Of a DNA stretch of 64,000 nucleotides, positions 35,879 through 48,347 are shown in pieces. Made by a program: the position numbers and the translations under genes. Source of the DNA: Sympetrum striolatum (lineage: Eukaryota; Arthropoda; Insecta; Odonata; Libellulidae). The notes beneath the pieces are model-generated. The model had not been told where the DNA came from. It saw nothing but the letters and a program-made list of their open reading frames with translations, and did not search any database. Location of the stretch: assembly GCA_947579665.1 (NCBI GenBank), contig OX388347.1:40060943-40124942 (forward strand), written 5' to 3'. Numbering within the stretch: the stretch's first letter is position 1; every line of letters begins with the position of its first letter.

Positions 35879-36620
35879 AGAATTTATTAACAATTTATTC
35901 TGGCCCTAGCATGTTTTTATATGAATGCTTATTTAAAAATAGCAACTTTGATCCATCTCGCAATACTTCCAAGCTCATACATCATTATTGCCACTTCCTC
36001 TTTTCCACTTTAGGAACTACATCACAAAGAGTGTTCTGCAGTATAAATAACCTACAAATATACCCAAAATGTCAATTAAAATTAGAATATCATCTCGTCA
36101 TGAAAAGGACTCTTTACCGATGTATTTGACAAACTTCCATGCAAAACTTCCTCCATTGAATAATAAGCAAAAATTTGACACACACAAGATGATTCGTAAG
36201 ACAACTTAGAGAGACTAGTTAATTCGGAGAACGTAAGAGCAAAATGGTACTCATTGCCCGATTCCCATTAAAAGTAAAAGAAGAAAGGCTATGCATTAAT
36301 TATTTCTTTGCACAAACTTTGATCTCCTTAACTATCAGGGTGGATCCTCATGTGCTTGGAACAAAACCCACGAAAACAAAACTATTAATCTTTTGATTTA
36401 GTTATGATTTATGCAGTTAAGTGTTAGCTGCCCATGTATTCAGCAGCAGTGCAATTAACAGTATTTTCATTCTGGTTTTTGCTTCGGGTAAACCAAATAA
36501 CCTAATTATAGAATTAGTATTTTAGTTCCAGTTTCCTTTCATGTTTAAGATTGTATTTTAAATAAAATTAAACGTATTTAAAACTCAAAATAAAGTTGTG
36601 ATATTAAAGAAATAATCAAA
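35879..36620. other. Intergenic DNA without recognisable features
   Basis: AT-rich with short open frames only. Nothing recognised before the Penelope-like fragment. Confidence 0.5.
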
Positions 36621-36639
36621 TTACCCCGTAAATTAACTA

Positions 36640-37145
36640 CACCCCGTGGAACCTGCAGAAAGCCTTATCCCATGCCAAGGACAAGAGGGATCCATTGTCT
36701 CAATCGAGGGTCTACCAACTCGAGTGTGAGTTGTGTCCAGCCATCTACATTGGGAGGACAGCCCGCTGCTTAGAGACAAGAGCCGCAGAACATCAACGGA
36801 GCTACCATCTGAACAATGAAAACTCGGCCTTTACGGCACAACTCCAAGGACAGAACCATCATAGGTCCTTCTCCCCGAAGCTTCTTCAATGCCTGCCCAA
36901 TGGGGAGAAGCTTGATGCGTGGGAAACAACAGAAATAATGTGTGCACAAAATCTGACAAATTAAATAACTTTCATGTTCACCTCCCCTCTCCTCACCCGC
37001 CACTCTAAAATCTCTAAGGGTGTATAAGGGATGTGCTTTTCCGATACATTTGACCTGATGATGACAAGCAGCCGAAACTAGTCGTCCAAATATATTTTGT
37101 GGAAAAATATGTTTTAATACTTACGAAAAATAAGTAAGTTTTCTT
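36640..37145 (+). mobile_element. Penelope-like retroelement, 3' fragment with GIY-YIG endonuclease
   Basis: An open frame from about 36650 to the TAA at 36964 encodes a GIY-YIG domain of the Penelope type. Its signature is VYQLECELC, then YIGRTARCLETRAAEH, then LDAWETTEI, which hold the Tyr, Arg and Glu positions of the family. The reverse transcriptase part is absent, so the copy is 5'-truncated. After the stop comes a hammerhead-ribozyme-like segment (37048-37091), a known companion of Penelope-like elements. The 3' boundary is approximate because a Gypsy fragment follows almost directly. Confidence 0.8.
37048..37091 (+). ncRNA. Hammerhead-ribozyme-like motif of the Penelope-like element
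   Basis: Core strings are in the right order: CTGATGA (37055-37061), GAAA (37074-37077) and the cleavage triplet GTC (37081-37083). Helix I is well supported: ATTTGAC (37048-37054) pairs with GTCCAAAT (37084-37091) with one bulged C. Helix III is a minimal AC/GT pair around a TA loop. Helix II (between 37062 and 37073) is weak, with a likely mutation at 37064. Minimal-helix-III hammerheads are known from Penelope-like elements. Activity of this copy is doubtful. Confidence 0.6.
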
Positions 37146-37164
37146 TATTTCTCCGACTTTATTC

Positions 37165-38523
37165 CACATCTTTCCTGATAGAACTGAGAAGCCAATAGCT
37201 TATGCTTCACAAACTATTTCATCTGCCCGTTGAAACTACGCTCAAGTGGAACGTGAGGCGTATTCCATCATTTTTGGAGTCACCAAGTTTCGACAGTATT
37301 TGTAAGGACGTACTTTCGTACTGTACACAGACCATAGGCCACTATTAGCGCTGTTTGCTGCCGATAAACCTATTTCGGACCGTACATCTGCAAGGCTTAA
37401 CGTTGGACTTTGACCTTGATGGGGTACTCCTATAACCTCCATTTCAAGCCAACTGCAAAACACGCAAATGCCGATGGTTTATCGAGACTGCCCATTCAAC
37501 AAAGCATGGATGAAGATGTGTTTGACATAGATGAAGACCTAATTACAGAATTCTCTGCCAGCTAAGTTGCAGTCGCTATATGACGGGACAAGTTGTGTCA
37601 AGTTCTTCGCGCTATGAATTCCAATTGGCCAAATCCAATTGAGAAAAAGATGGAAACATTTCATAAGCGTGAAAGGGAGCTAGCTATTGAGAATGGCTGT
37701 ATTTTCTGGGGCTCTAAGATGGTCATCCCAAAAGAATTGCAATCAGCCGTGCTACGCGAATTGCACGAAGGATATCCTGGTATGACTAAAATGAAGAACT
37801 TGGCCTGTACAAGTTTGGTAGCCAAACATGGATGGAGAAATTGAGGAAACTGTCCTTAAGTGCCTGCATTGCCAAGATCAGCGATCGGAAGCTGCTCAAG
37901 CTGCTGTTCACCCATGGGAGTTTCCAGCAAATCCAACATATTGATTTTGCTGGGCCTTTGCATGGCTTCCACTGGTTACTTATTATGGACGTCAGGATGA
38001 AGTGGCAAGAGGTATTCCCCATGAAGAATGCAACCAGTCAGGTTACAATTAATGCAATTTCCAGTGCAATTGCATGCTTTGGAGAACCAGAAGAGCTGGT
38101 CTCAGACAATGGGCTGCAATTCACATCCACAGAATTCAAACTTTTTAGTACAAAGTTTCAAATTCGACATGTTTGTACTTCTCCATACCACCCTTGTTAA
38201 AACGGAGAGGCAGAGCGCTTCGTGAGAACCCCGAAGTCGGTTCTAAGAAAGCATGATATTGGCCTAGATCGGTTGCTAAGACGTGCGTACCGATTCTCGC
38301 TTACCTACCGGAATACAGCACATGTTACCACTACTGGCTTCACATCAGCCAACCTGCTAATTGGGTATCCCGCCCATTGGACGGAATACCGCCATAGGGA
38401 CTTTCAAATCCGAATCCTTCAATCTGGCAACCCTGCTCATGTTACGAAGCGAAAACAAAAAACAGCCGAGAAGCGAAAATCTTTACAAATGAATAAGGAA
38501 ACTCCTCCGTACATGTGGTGTTG
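37165..38523 (+). mobile_element. Decayed Ty3/Gypsy pol fragment (RNase H to integrase)
   Basis: Broken frames read through an RNase H end (IAYASQTIS, then VEREAYSIIFGVTKFRQYL, then YTDHRPLLALF), the ADGLSRLP linker, and an integrase core (QQIQHIDFAGPLHG, VSDNGLQFTS, then GEAERFVR after a stop codon). Several in-frame stops and frameshifts interrupt it, so it is dead. Protease, most of reverse transcriptase, and both LTRs are missing. It follows the Penelope-like fragment almost without a gap, and its last readable codon lies only about 40 bp before the DIMT1 start codon. Confidence 0.85.
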
Positions 38524-38554
38524 ATGTTTTGTATTTGCTTGCCGATTTGTCTAA

Positions 38555-40439
<1,885 letters not shown>

Positions 40440-40484
40440 CATAATATAAAAGAAGATTGATTGTTAAAAGTACCTTGGAAGCAA

Positions 40485-40490
40485 AATAAA
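40485..40490 (+). terminator. Poly(A) signal of DIMT1
   Basis: AATAAA 46 bases after the DIMT1 stop codon, the usual position for a compact gene. Confidence 0.6.
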
Positions 40491-40596
40491 ATCTTGTTTG
40501 TTTTTATACAATAGTTGTTATTAGAGAGAACAAGTTACATTTTAATTTCTAAATAATGCAACTTTGATGATACATATAAATAAGACAAAAATATAC

Positions 40597-40602
40597 TTTA
40601 TT
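40597..40602 (-). terminator. Poly(A) signal of Topors
   Basis: AATAAA on the minus strand, 82 bases after the Topors stop. The two convergent genes leave only 244 bp between stop codons. Confidence 0.5.
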
Positions 40603-40683
40603 ATTTAGACAAAAGTTTGGGAAATATATACAATAAAAATTCAATAAAGTACAAAAAGGGAAAGTGTCAGAAGATAACAAAGA

Positions 40684-43600
40684 TCAGTCACTGGAGTCAG
40701 AGTGTCTGCTATCAGACTGCCATGTAGGTGTAGTCCATTTTGTCCGGCATTTTGATTGGGATGAACCTGATGCAGAATCCCATTCTTCTGTACTCTCTTT
40801 TCGATAGGGCTTTATTCTCTTGTATTTCTTAGAATTTTCCCTATAACATCTACAATGTCTGTGCCTGCAAACTTTACAACGTTTGCTACTGCTACTCTCA
40901 CTTGTGCCATCATCCCTGTCTTCTAAATGCCTTCGACTCTTTTTATGCTTTTTGGAATGTTTGCTTTTCTTTCTCTTTGACCTTTCTGCAACTTCACTTT
41001 CATCCTCGGATACCACATCGTTGTTGACATACCTCGACGAAGTTGCTTCCAAGTTAAAACTTGGTTGAGGAACTACCACACTTGGTATGCGACCACGCCC
41101 ACCATAGCTATCACTCTTGGAAGCCTTTCTTTTTGATGATGATTCTGCACTGTCCAAGGAAGAACTGCTAGGACATGACAATTCCCTCCAGCGTTCATCA
41201 GATTCCTTAACTTTCCTCTTTTTTATAGGTTTATACCTATCAGGTTCAATTTTAAAAGTTATCCTCAAACGATCTGCACTGTCAGGAGTGGCAGTGTAGC
41301 AAGTGGCCTCCTCTACCGAATGAGACAGTTCATCATCCTGTGAAATGTTTACAGAGACCACAGAGCTGCTGGCTACATCTTGTTCACTGCTTGGAGGAAT
41401 TTCGTTGTCAGACGATAAGATATCAATCACTTCTGGGGTGGGAGGTTTGAATGTTCCGATGATTTCACACTCATCAGAGGATGAAGAACTAACAATCTCA
41501 TGAGTTTCTTCATTGCTCAATGGCCTAATCGGAGCCGAGCTCAGAATCCTAGGGTTTCTACGAGCAGATCTTCTAACACCAGATGGCCCAGGTAAAGGAA
41601 GAGGGACAGGAGTGGTTATGCTGTCTTCGATAATTTCCACTTCACTGTTCGAGGAATCATCAGGTAAGTCATCCAGATCTACTGAGAACTCGGATGATGT
41701 TGGCGAATTCAGGATTACCTCTTCCACATCAGGATTAGGGTTTCGAGGTAAGTAAGAGGCCGCTCTATCATGACCAACCATGTCAAAAGGAGAACGTGCG
41801 TATTCAGCAAACTCATGCAAAAAATGTCCCGTGTTTGATTCCAAATACGGATGTAACAGATTGTAAAAGGAGGATGAATGAATGCGGTGCAGGAAAATAT
41901 TAGTAATAATTGTTTGCATAACTATGGGTCTTCGAGGAGCATTCAAAGGCAACAAAGCCCTCAACTCCCGTTGTAACCACCTTACCAAACGGTACACTTG
42001 GGCAGGATTTGCTCTAGAGGAAGAAATATCAAAGCAAATTAAATGATTAGATAACTTTGTTCAAATTCAAGTGAATTCGTTCTAAAGCAATATTAGATTA
42101 TTCCAAAAATCTGCTAAGCTTCTCCTCGATTAAACTTGAATACTAAATTAAACTAGAAATCTACTAGAATATAGTGAGCAAATTAAGACACAAAGCAAAG
42201 ATACTTAGAACCTAAAATGTAAGTGTAAGGAGGCAATGATTTTATGCAATGATGAGACAAACAGACTGTTGATAAAGAAGAACTGACATTGAATTTATAA
42301 TTCTTCTCACCAGCACAAAATAAATAGATGCAGCGCATTTAAATTAGATGATTGCAAAATATTTTGCCAATGACAAAGTATCATCTTTAAGGTGTGACGT
42401 TTCTGAAGTCTATGAAGACAATTAAGGTACTGTTAAGTTAGTTTAAATCTAGACAACTCATTTACTTTTGATTGTACTTGGATTTGGGAAAAATGAGTTT
42501 CTAGACTTGAATTGTGTAAGAGGGGCAGAGTAAAAACAAAAACAAATATACCAGAAACAACTCAAAATCAACATCGCAGCTTAAAAATATACCAAGAGAT
42601 AAAGCATATAAAAACATGCATAAAATAATTAATCATTAATTTTATGCAAAAATTTGGCAGAATCCTGAAATTCTAAGATTTCCTATAAACTCTCCAATGT
42701 AAAATTCCATTATTATTGATTTAAATTGCTTAAAGTTGATTTGCCTTCTATCTCTGCATATTTTAAAAGTACTTCTGTTTCATAAGATGGAATTACTTTG
42801 ATATTTCCTCTCCCTCTGTAAGGACATTTATTTACGGTAAATCTAAATGTAATAAAACTCCAAACCAAAATTGTAATAAAAGTTTACCTGATAATAAGTT
42901 ATACTGTCATTCAGTAGTCCTCATAATGATGATAATAAATGACTATATAAGTGACATACTTTACTATAGGGTGACATTATAACTTACGAGTCATCTTTTA
43001 CATCTAACCATATTTCATTAAATACTTCAATAAAGAGATTTTAGGGATGGGTCAAATGAGAAAGCAAAAAGAGGGGAATATGTTGGGGGTTTTTCAAACT
43101 AAACCTAAGTTAGCACTTGCGAAAAAAGTAAAAACCCTGCAGGAAAATGCCCACAGAAAGGGAGGCAGGAAAAACCTGCATAGCCTACCAATAGTTGCAA
43201 ACTAAAATTTAAAAGGGAAAATAAGAAATATTATAGTCTAGGATTAAACCTAGAATCTGACATCCAAGTCATAGCAGTCACTTCAGTAAAAAAATCATCA
43301 GCTACTTAAAGTCCAGTTCATGATAATAAACTTTCTGATAAGCTAAAATACTTTTAAGTCCAGATAATTTGATAACCCAGGATTAAATAACATACAAATC
43401 CTAACACCATGACAAGGTATCTTTATACTCCTTTTATTCTAGAACGGCACAATTTTCTGAGAAATATTTGGTTGATTTATTAACCCTTGGTTGCATCAAA
43501 AAGGTTCCTTAATTAGTTGCGTGGGGTCAATGTAAACCCTAAATTCTCTGGTATTTTTATGAATCTTAAAAATGGTAAATCAATTAGAGCAATTTATAAT

Positions 43601-46600
43601 AGGTCATAAATTATATTTTATCCAAACAAATATTACTTTTTAACATTAAATATTTTGTAATTAAATAATTGATCAAATGGCAGTAAATGTTAAAATGTAC
43701 AGTAAATCAGAGAGGGGATATGGAAAACATTATACGAGAAATTCAAACAAAATAATCTAATCCTGAAGATAATAAATTCTGGTAATGTACCAAGGTTTTA
43801 TTCCTGCATAGTGATAGATATTTATTTGTGCAATATGTAATTTTGTTAAATGTGGCAGCACTGTATGGAATAATGGCATAATATTGAAATTTTTCTTTTC
43901 TTAATTTGAGAATTGCTTTTTTCTTTCAAACAATTTTTTTAATATTCAGTAAAATCTTACAAAGATCTGCCAAAACTCATTTCAAAAATTTTTTTCAGTA
44001 GATATGCATGGTGAGGTTTTCATTATGCACCTGGTGCCTACCAATGAATTACTTTGTATAAGGATGCTTAAAATTAAGATGCTCATTGCCTTATCAATGA
44101 AATATTTGTAAATTTGGTAACACTGATTTGGTAATCATTTGCCAAAATCAACCAAATTTACAAATTATCATTGGGAAGCAAAAGTCTTTACAAAGTATAA
44201 GAATGGTTGAAATAACTTTAATATTTTATGTTTTATTGAAAGAAATTCATCATCTGAGGTCATATTGACTACGTTAATTAAGGGTTAAGAAGCCTTAACA
44301 GCTGAAATCTTTCGCACCTCATCAATACCAATATCAGTAATCCTTAAAGATACCTGCATTAAGTAGATTCTGCTTTGCAACAGTTATAGCTTTTAAAATA
44401 TGTTGATGAATTGCCACAATCTACTTTTCCTTTTCATCGAACTTTCACAATGACTCCTTGGGGACTGTGATGGGTGAGGCCTTGGCAACTATTTGTTTTT
44501 TTGTAGATTTCTGGCTGTTTTGTTGTTCTTGGAACTGTTGTAGATCATTAAAGATCTTTGATAAAAAGTTTACAGACTTTATGTTCATTACCCAGACTGG
44601 GTGGCCCGGAACATGGTGTCAGAAGTGAAAGTTCTTCTTAAAGTGTTTCAGTAAAACTTCTAATTAGAAAATAACGTTTGAATTTTGAGAATTTTTCTTA
44701 ATTCTGATATTCAAGATGGCAGTTGGCAGCGATTCCAAGATAGTTTATGTGCCTTCTAATCTGCAGGCACCTGCAGCTTTTGAGTTAGTTGGTGACATAT
44801 CAAGCAAGTGGACCAGATGGCAAAGTTAGCGGGAGAATTTTGAAATTGCTTCAATTATAATAAGGCAAGATATGGCAATCCGAGTGGCCACTCTCAAGAC
44901 ATGCATTGGATCAGATGCATTGGACATCATTGATAATTTCGGGTATGAAAGCGGAGAGGATGAAACGAACATCAGTACAATACTGATGAAGATGAAAGAC
45001 TATTGTGTAGGAGAGGTTAACAAAATTTATGAACGTTTCATATTCAATCGGCGAGTGCAAATCGCTGTAAATAATTTAACATGCCCAGCAGAAAGAGACT
45101 TTAATAAGTTTTCCAGTGCCACAATTGCCTTGGCAGTTGGTGAGTTTGGATTTATTCACGTTAGATCATTGCCATTATCTGATTACTGTTGACCATTATT
45201 CTGACTTTTATGAGATTGACCGTTTTACCGCTCTGGCACATTCAGGTATTATAACAAAGTTGAAAGCTCATTTTGCTAGACATGGAGTGCCGGTAAGAGT
45301 AGTTTGCGACAACAGTCCACCATTTGATTGTGGTAATTTTCATCAGTTTTCTAAAGAGTACGGATTTGAATTGGTAACAAGTTCACCGTGTTATTCACAG
45401 GCCAACAGTAAGGCCGAAAATGTTGTAAAGCAAGCCAAGAAATTTTTACTTAAATGCCATTCATCAGGTACAGATCCCTATCTTGCCCTTTTAGAACAGC
45501 GTAACATTCCCTCAGAGGATATTGGAGTCTCTCCCGTCCACAGATTATTCGGCAGAGCAACCCGAACACGGCTCCCGGTCTCAGGACACCAAAAGTTGAT
45601 CAAACGCAAAGAGAAGCAGAAGGTGAAGTATGACTCTAGTGCCAAAGATTTGTCTGAGTTGTCACCTGGTGTAATTGTTCGGATTCAACCAAATTATCGC
45701 AATAAACCATGGCATAAGGCTAAGGTAGTGAAACAGGTTGCTCCCAGATCATACAAAGTGGTTACAGAAGATGGTGTTGAATATAGACGTAACCGAAGAC
45801 ACCTTCGGGTGTCAAAAGAAGATTGGAGTGAGTACAAATTAGATGTTGATTTCCCAATTGTGAAGTCGCCTATAGAAATGCAACCACACCTTCTCTCCGT
45901 AGAAGTAATCGAAATCGTAAATGTACTGAGAATCCAAATTTTATTTATTACTCCCGTAAGTGATGGTTTATTTGTTAAATAAAAAAGTTATCTAAAGAAG
46001 GGGAGATGTGATGGGTGAGGCCTTGGCAACTATTTGTTTGTTTGTTGATTTCTGGCTGTATTGCTGTTCTTGGAACTGTTGTAGATCATTAAAGATCTTT
46101 GATAAAAAGTTTACAGACTTTATGTTCATTATCCGGACTGGGTGGCCCGGAACAGGGGCAAATGTTGAATGAGTCACACATTGAAACACTTCTACAACTG
46201 GAATTTATCCCTTACCTGTAAAATGATGGAGTACTTTCCCTAAATCTGCCCGTGATGTCACTGAGAGGTTGAACCCAGAGATTGTCTCTGTAAATTCGAC
46301 TTCTAAATTCAGAGATGCTGGGAATTTCTCTTGTAAGTTCTTGAACCATGTGCCTTCTTAAAACTGCTCGACTGCGTTCCCTAAGAGCAGCGATCTGTCG
46401 CAGAGCCAATCTTTCATGATGATAATGAGGATTCATATTTGACCTGATAGATGAGGAAAATAGTATTTATAAATGAAAACATTTCATGCATAACACCATA
46501 AGGAAACAATAATTCTGATAAGAAACTGCCTTCATTCTCAATTTAATCACTGAAAAACTTTATAGAGAAAACTTAAAGAATTCATTGTATTCTTTCTTAG

Positions 46601-48347
46601 ATAATTGGAAAATTCAAGCATACTTTTCACAGAAATTTGCTTTAAATAAACCTCAATTAAACAGTGGCTGAATAAAGTCAGCCAGTGCCAATGATGATAA
46701 AGTTGTTCCTTCAGCAAAGGTGTCATTGTTACATGATTTCCATTGAGCTCTAAGACAGATTCATAATAAAATAAGAAAACGTTACAGCAATTTGTATTTT
46801 TGGGGTTACTCAGCTAGGCTTATGAAATTCAGTAACACTGCACAAGGATTCTATGAGCAAAGCTGAAAAGTTTATTACAAGCATTTGCCATTACAGTTGC
46901 CTTCATCATTTACTCCATCAATGTATAAGGACTTATTTCATTGGAAGTAAAATGGCATGAGAAGTTAATATATATCTTTTAAGAACAATTATAAATTGTG
47001 AACATTTTCATTTAAAGCAATAACTAAGTAATTTCAATCACCTATAGAAAAATATCACAACAAGATGTGACATCAAATATCATATCTTTCAATTAATAAA
47101 ACTGATTGAAATGCCATCAAGAGAGCATGAAAAACTAAACAAACTGTAAAACTATACCTTGCTTACAATTTTTAATAAGAATCTTTACTGACCTGTAGGG
47201 GAGAACTCTACCCGCTTCCCAAGGAACTGGGAGTTCATGTGCATTGAGATTGATGTGCTGGTTAGACTGACAATGATACTTTTCATAATCATCATTTGAT
47301 CTTACATTGTGAATGATGTATTCAAACTTAGTCTTGCAAAGAGGACACTCTGCTTTAATCTTAAATAGAAAAAAACAATCATTTTTGTATTGTAGTAATT
47401 TGCTCTATGAGTACATTAAATAGGCTAACAATACTGTATAAATGATGCTTGATACACTATCAAGCAACACATAAAGTAAACTAATAGCAAAGAAGAAGGA
47501 ATTTACCAAACAAATTTTATTAATGTATCAAAACTCATTTTAGAAGCAATGAGTATACTTATTGTTTATTTATTATATGCATAAAACTTTTTTCGTAAAT
47601 ATAAATTTTCAAACATTATTTAACTTTAAGTAACAAAAACGGTTGAACTTCGATCAATTTACATTATTCAGTTTTTTACCGGGTAATTAGGAAAATTCAA
47701 GAGCACAGTTCTGTTATTACTACTAAAATGTCTTATTTTCGGAATTAAGATACCTAGAAAAACAAGTATTACTTAAGCTGAAGTATCAAGTCGGTTCGTA
47801 TATTACAATTTGATTGCACTCTATTACAAATGCTCTCTTCTTTAAAAGTTAAAGTGCGTTTGAAATTAATAGAAGTTTCTCCTGATCGTAAAAAGTGATC
47901 CCTTAATCATTCATAGTGAACCATCTTCTCTCTTACATTCAACGGATAGAACATGAAAAGCAAATATAGGTAAAGTTTGGTATGAGAGAATTTTATAGAA
48001 TCCTGTCACCAGAGAACCTTGCCTTCACCGAGAAAAAATTTTAGCAATCATGTTTTATTAAAGCAGAGAAACTAATGCTTAAAAATATTGTGCATACGAA
48101 ACATTCATATACTAACCTTTGACCACTCAACTAAGCATCCAAAACAAAATTCATGAAAACAAGCGTCTATCAAAGATTTGTTTCGTAGACGACCCAGGCA
48201 AATTGCACACTTATAATCTGGCGCATCACAATCATCCGAGGATTCGGATGGAGATTTCGGTGTACTCATTGTGCTTCTCAATTTTGAAGGACTGTCAGGA
48301 GTGACCGCTGCTCCAGCAGGATCTACACACACACTTTGGTCTTCCAT
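40684..48347 (-). CDS. Topors: Topors, RING-finger E3 ubiquitin/SUMO ligase
   Basis: Exons in transcript order are 48347-48117, 47359-47193, 46443-46216 and 42013-40684, giving 651 residues, all GT-AG and in frame. Topors family proteins are nuclear RING ligases for ubiquitin and SUMO that bind topoisomerase I. The C3HC4 RING is C47, C50, C63, H65, C68, C71, C82, C85 (KCAICL ... ACFHEFCF ... KAECPLC), split by intron 1. The region around 160-295 holds the conserved ANPAQVYRLVRWL and HEFAEYARSPFDM blocks shared with human TOPORS. Four SUMO-interaction-like motifs follow, each next to Ser or acidic residues: 305-312, 333-340, 390-396 and EVIDILSSDNE at 403-413. The tail is rich in Lys, Arg and Ser. 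The 4.2 kb last intron holds a Gypsy element 61 bp from the exon 3 donor. TTTACTCAG just before the ATG could be an acceptor of a 5' UTR intron. Confidence 0.95.
43060..43200 (-). repeat. LINE 3' UTR fragment in the Topors intron
   Basis: The block CTGCAGGAAAA, a CACAG.AAGGG segment, AAAAACCTGC and a CTAC end closely parallels 54976-55025 in the LINE 3' UTR, in the same orientation relative to the plus strand. The diagnostic hairpin tail is not present here. Confidence 0.5.
44465..44613 (+). repeat. Left LTR (149 bp)
   Basis: Matches 46007-46154 over its whole length with only a handful of differences, including TTTTTTTGTAGATTT against TTTGTTTGTTGATTT. Confidence 0.9.
46007..46154 (+). repeat. 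Right LTR (148 bp)
   Basis: Mate of 44465-44613. It ends 61 bp from the exon 3 splice donor of Topors at 46215. Confidence 0.9.

Larger units (their letters stand above)
44465..46154 (+). mobile_element. Internally deleted Ty3/Gypsy retrotransposon with both LTRs
   Basis: Two nearly identical LTRs (44465-44613 and 46007-46154) begin TGTGATGGG and end GGAACA (5'-TG...CA-3'). The primer-binding site TGGTGTCAGAAGTG (44614-44627) abuts the left LTR and looks like the complement of a tRNA-Leu-type 3' end. A purine tract, AAAGAAGGGGAGA, abuts the right LTR. Inside, a gag-like frame (44872 to about 45110) runs straight into an integrase frame (about 45116-45982) of the K02A2.6/Mag-like type, with DDE residues in ITVDHYSDF, VVCDNSPPFD and SKAENVVK. 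Protease, reverse transcriptase and RNase H are deleted. The flanks GGGAC and GGGGC are a near-match 5-bp target duplication. The element is antisense to Topors. Confidence 0.88.
42014..46215 (-). other. Topors intron 3 (4.2 kb)
   Basis: Bounded by the donor GTAAGG at 46215 and the acceptor CCTCTAG at 42014. Apart from the LINE 3' UTR piece (43060-43200) and the LTR element (44465-46154), it is AT-rich DNA without recognised features. Confidence 0.8.

Noticed and set aside
40883..41755. Plus-strand open frames across Topors exon 4
   Set aside because: Antisense shadows of the Ser/Glu-rich Topors coding sequence.
44601..46150. TGGGTGGCC in both LTRs as Gli-like sites
   Set aside because: One mismatch to the Ci/Gli core, and part of the LTR terminal sequence; far from ptc.
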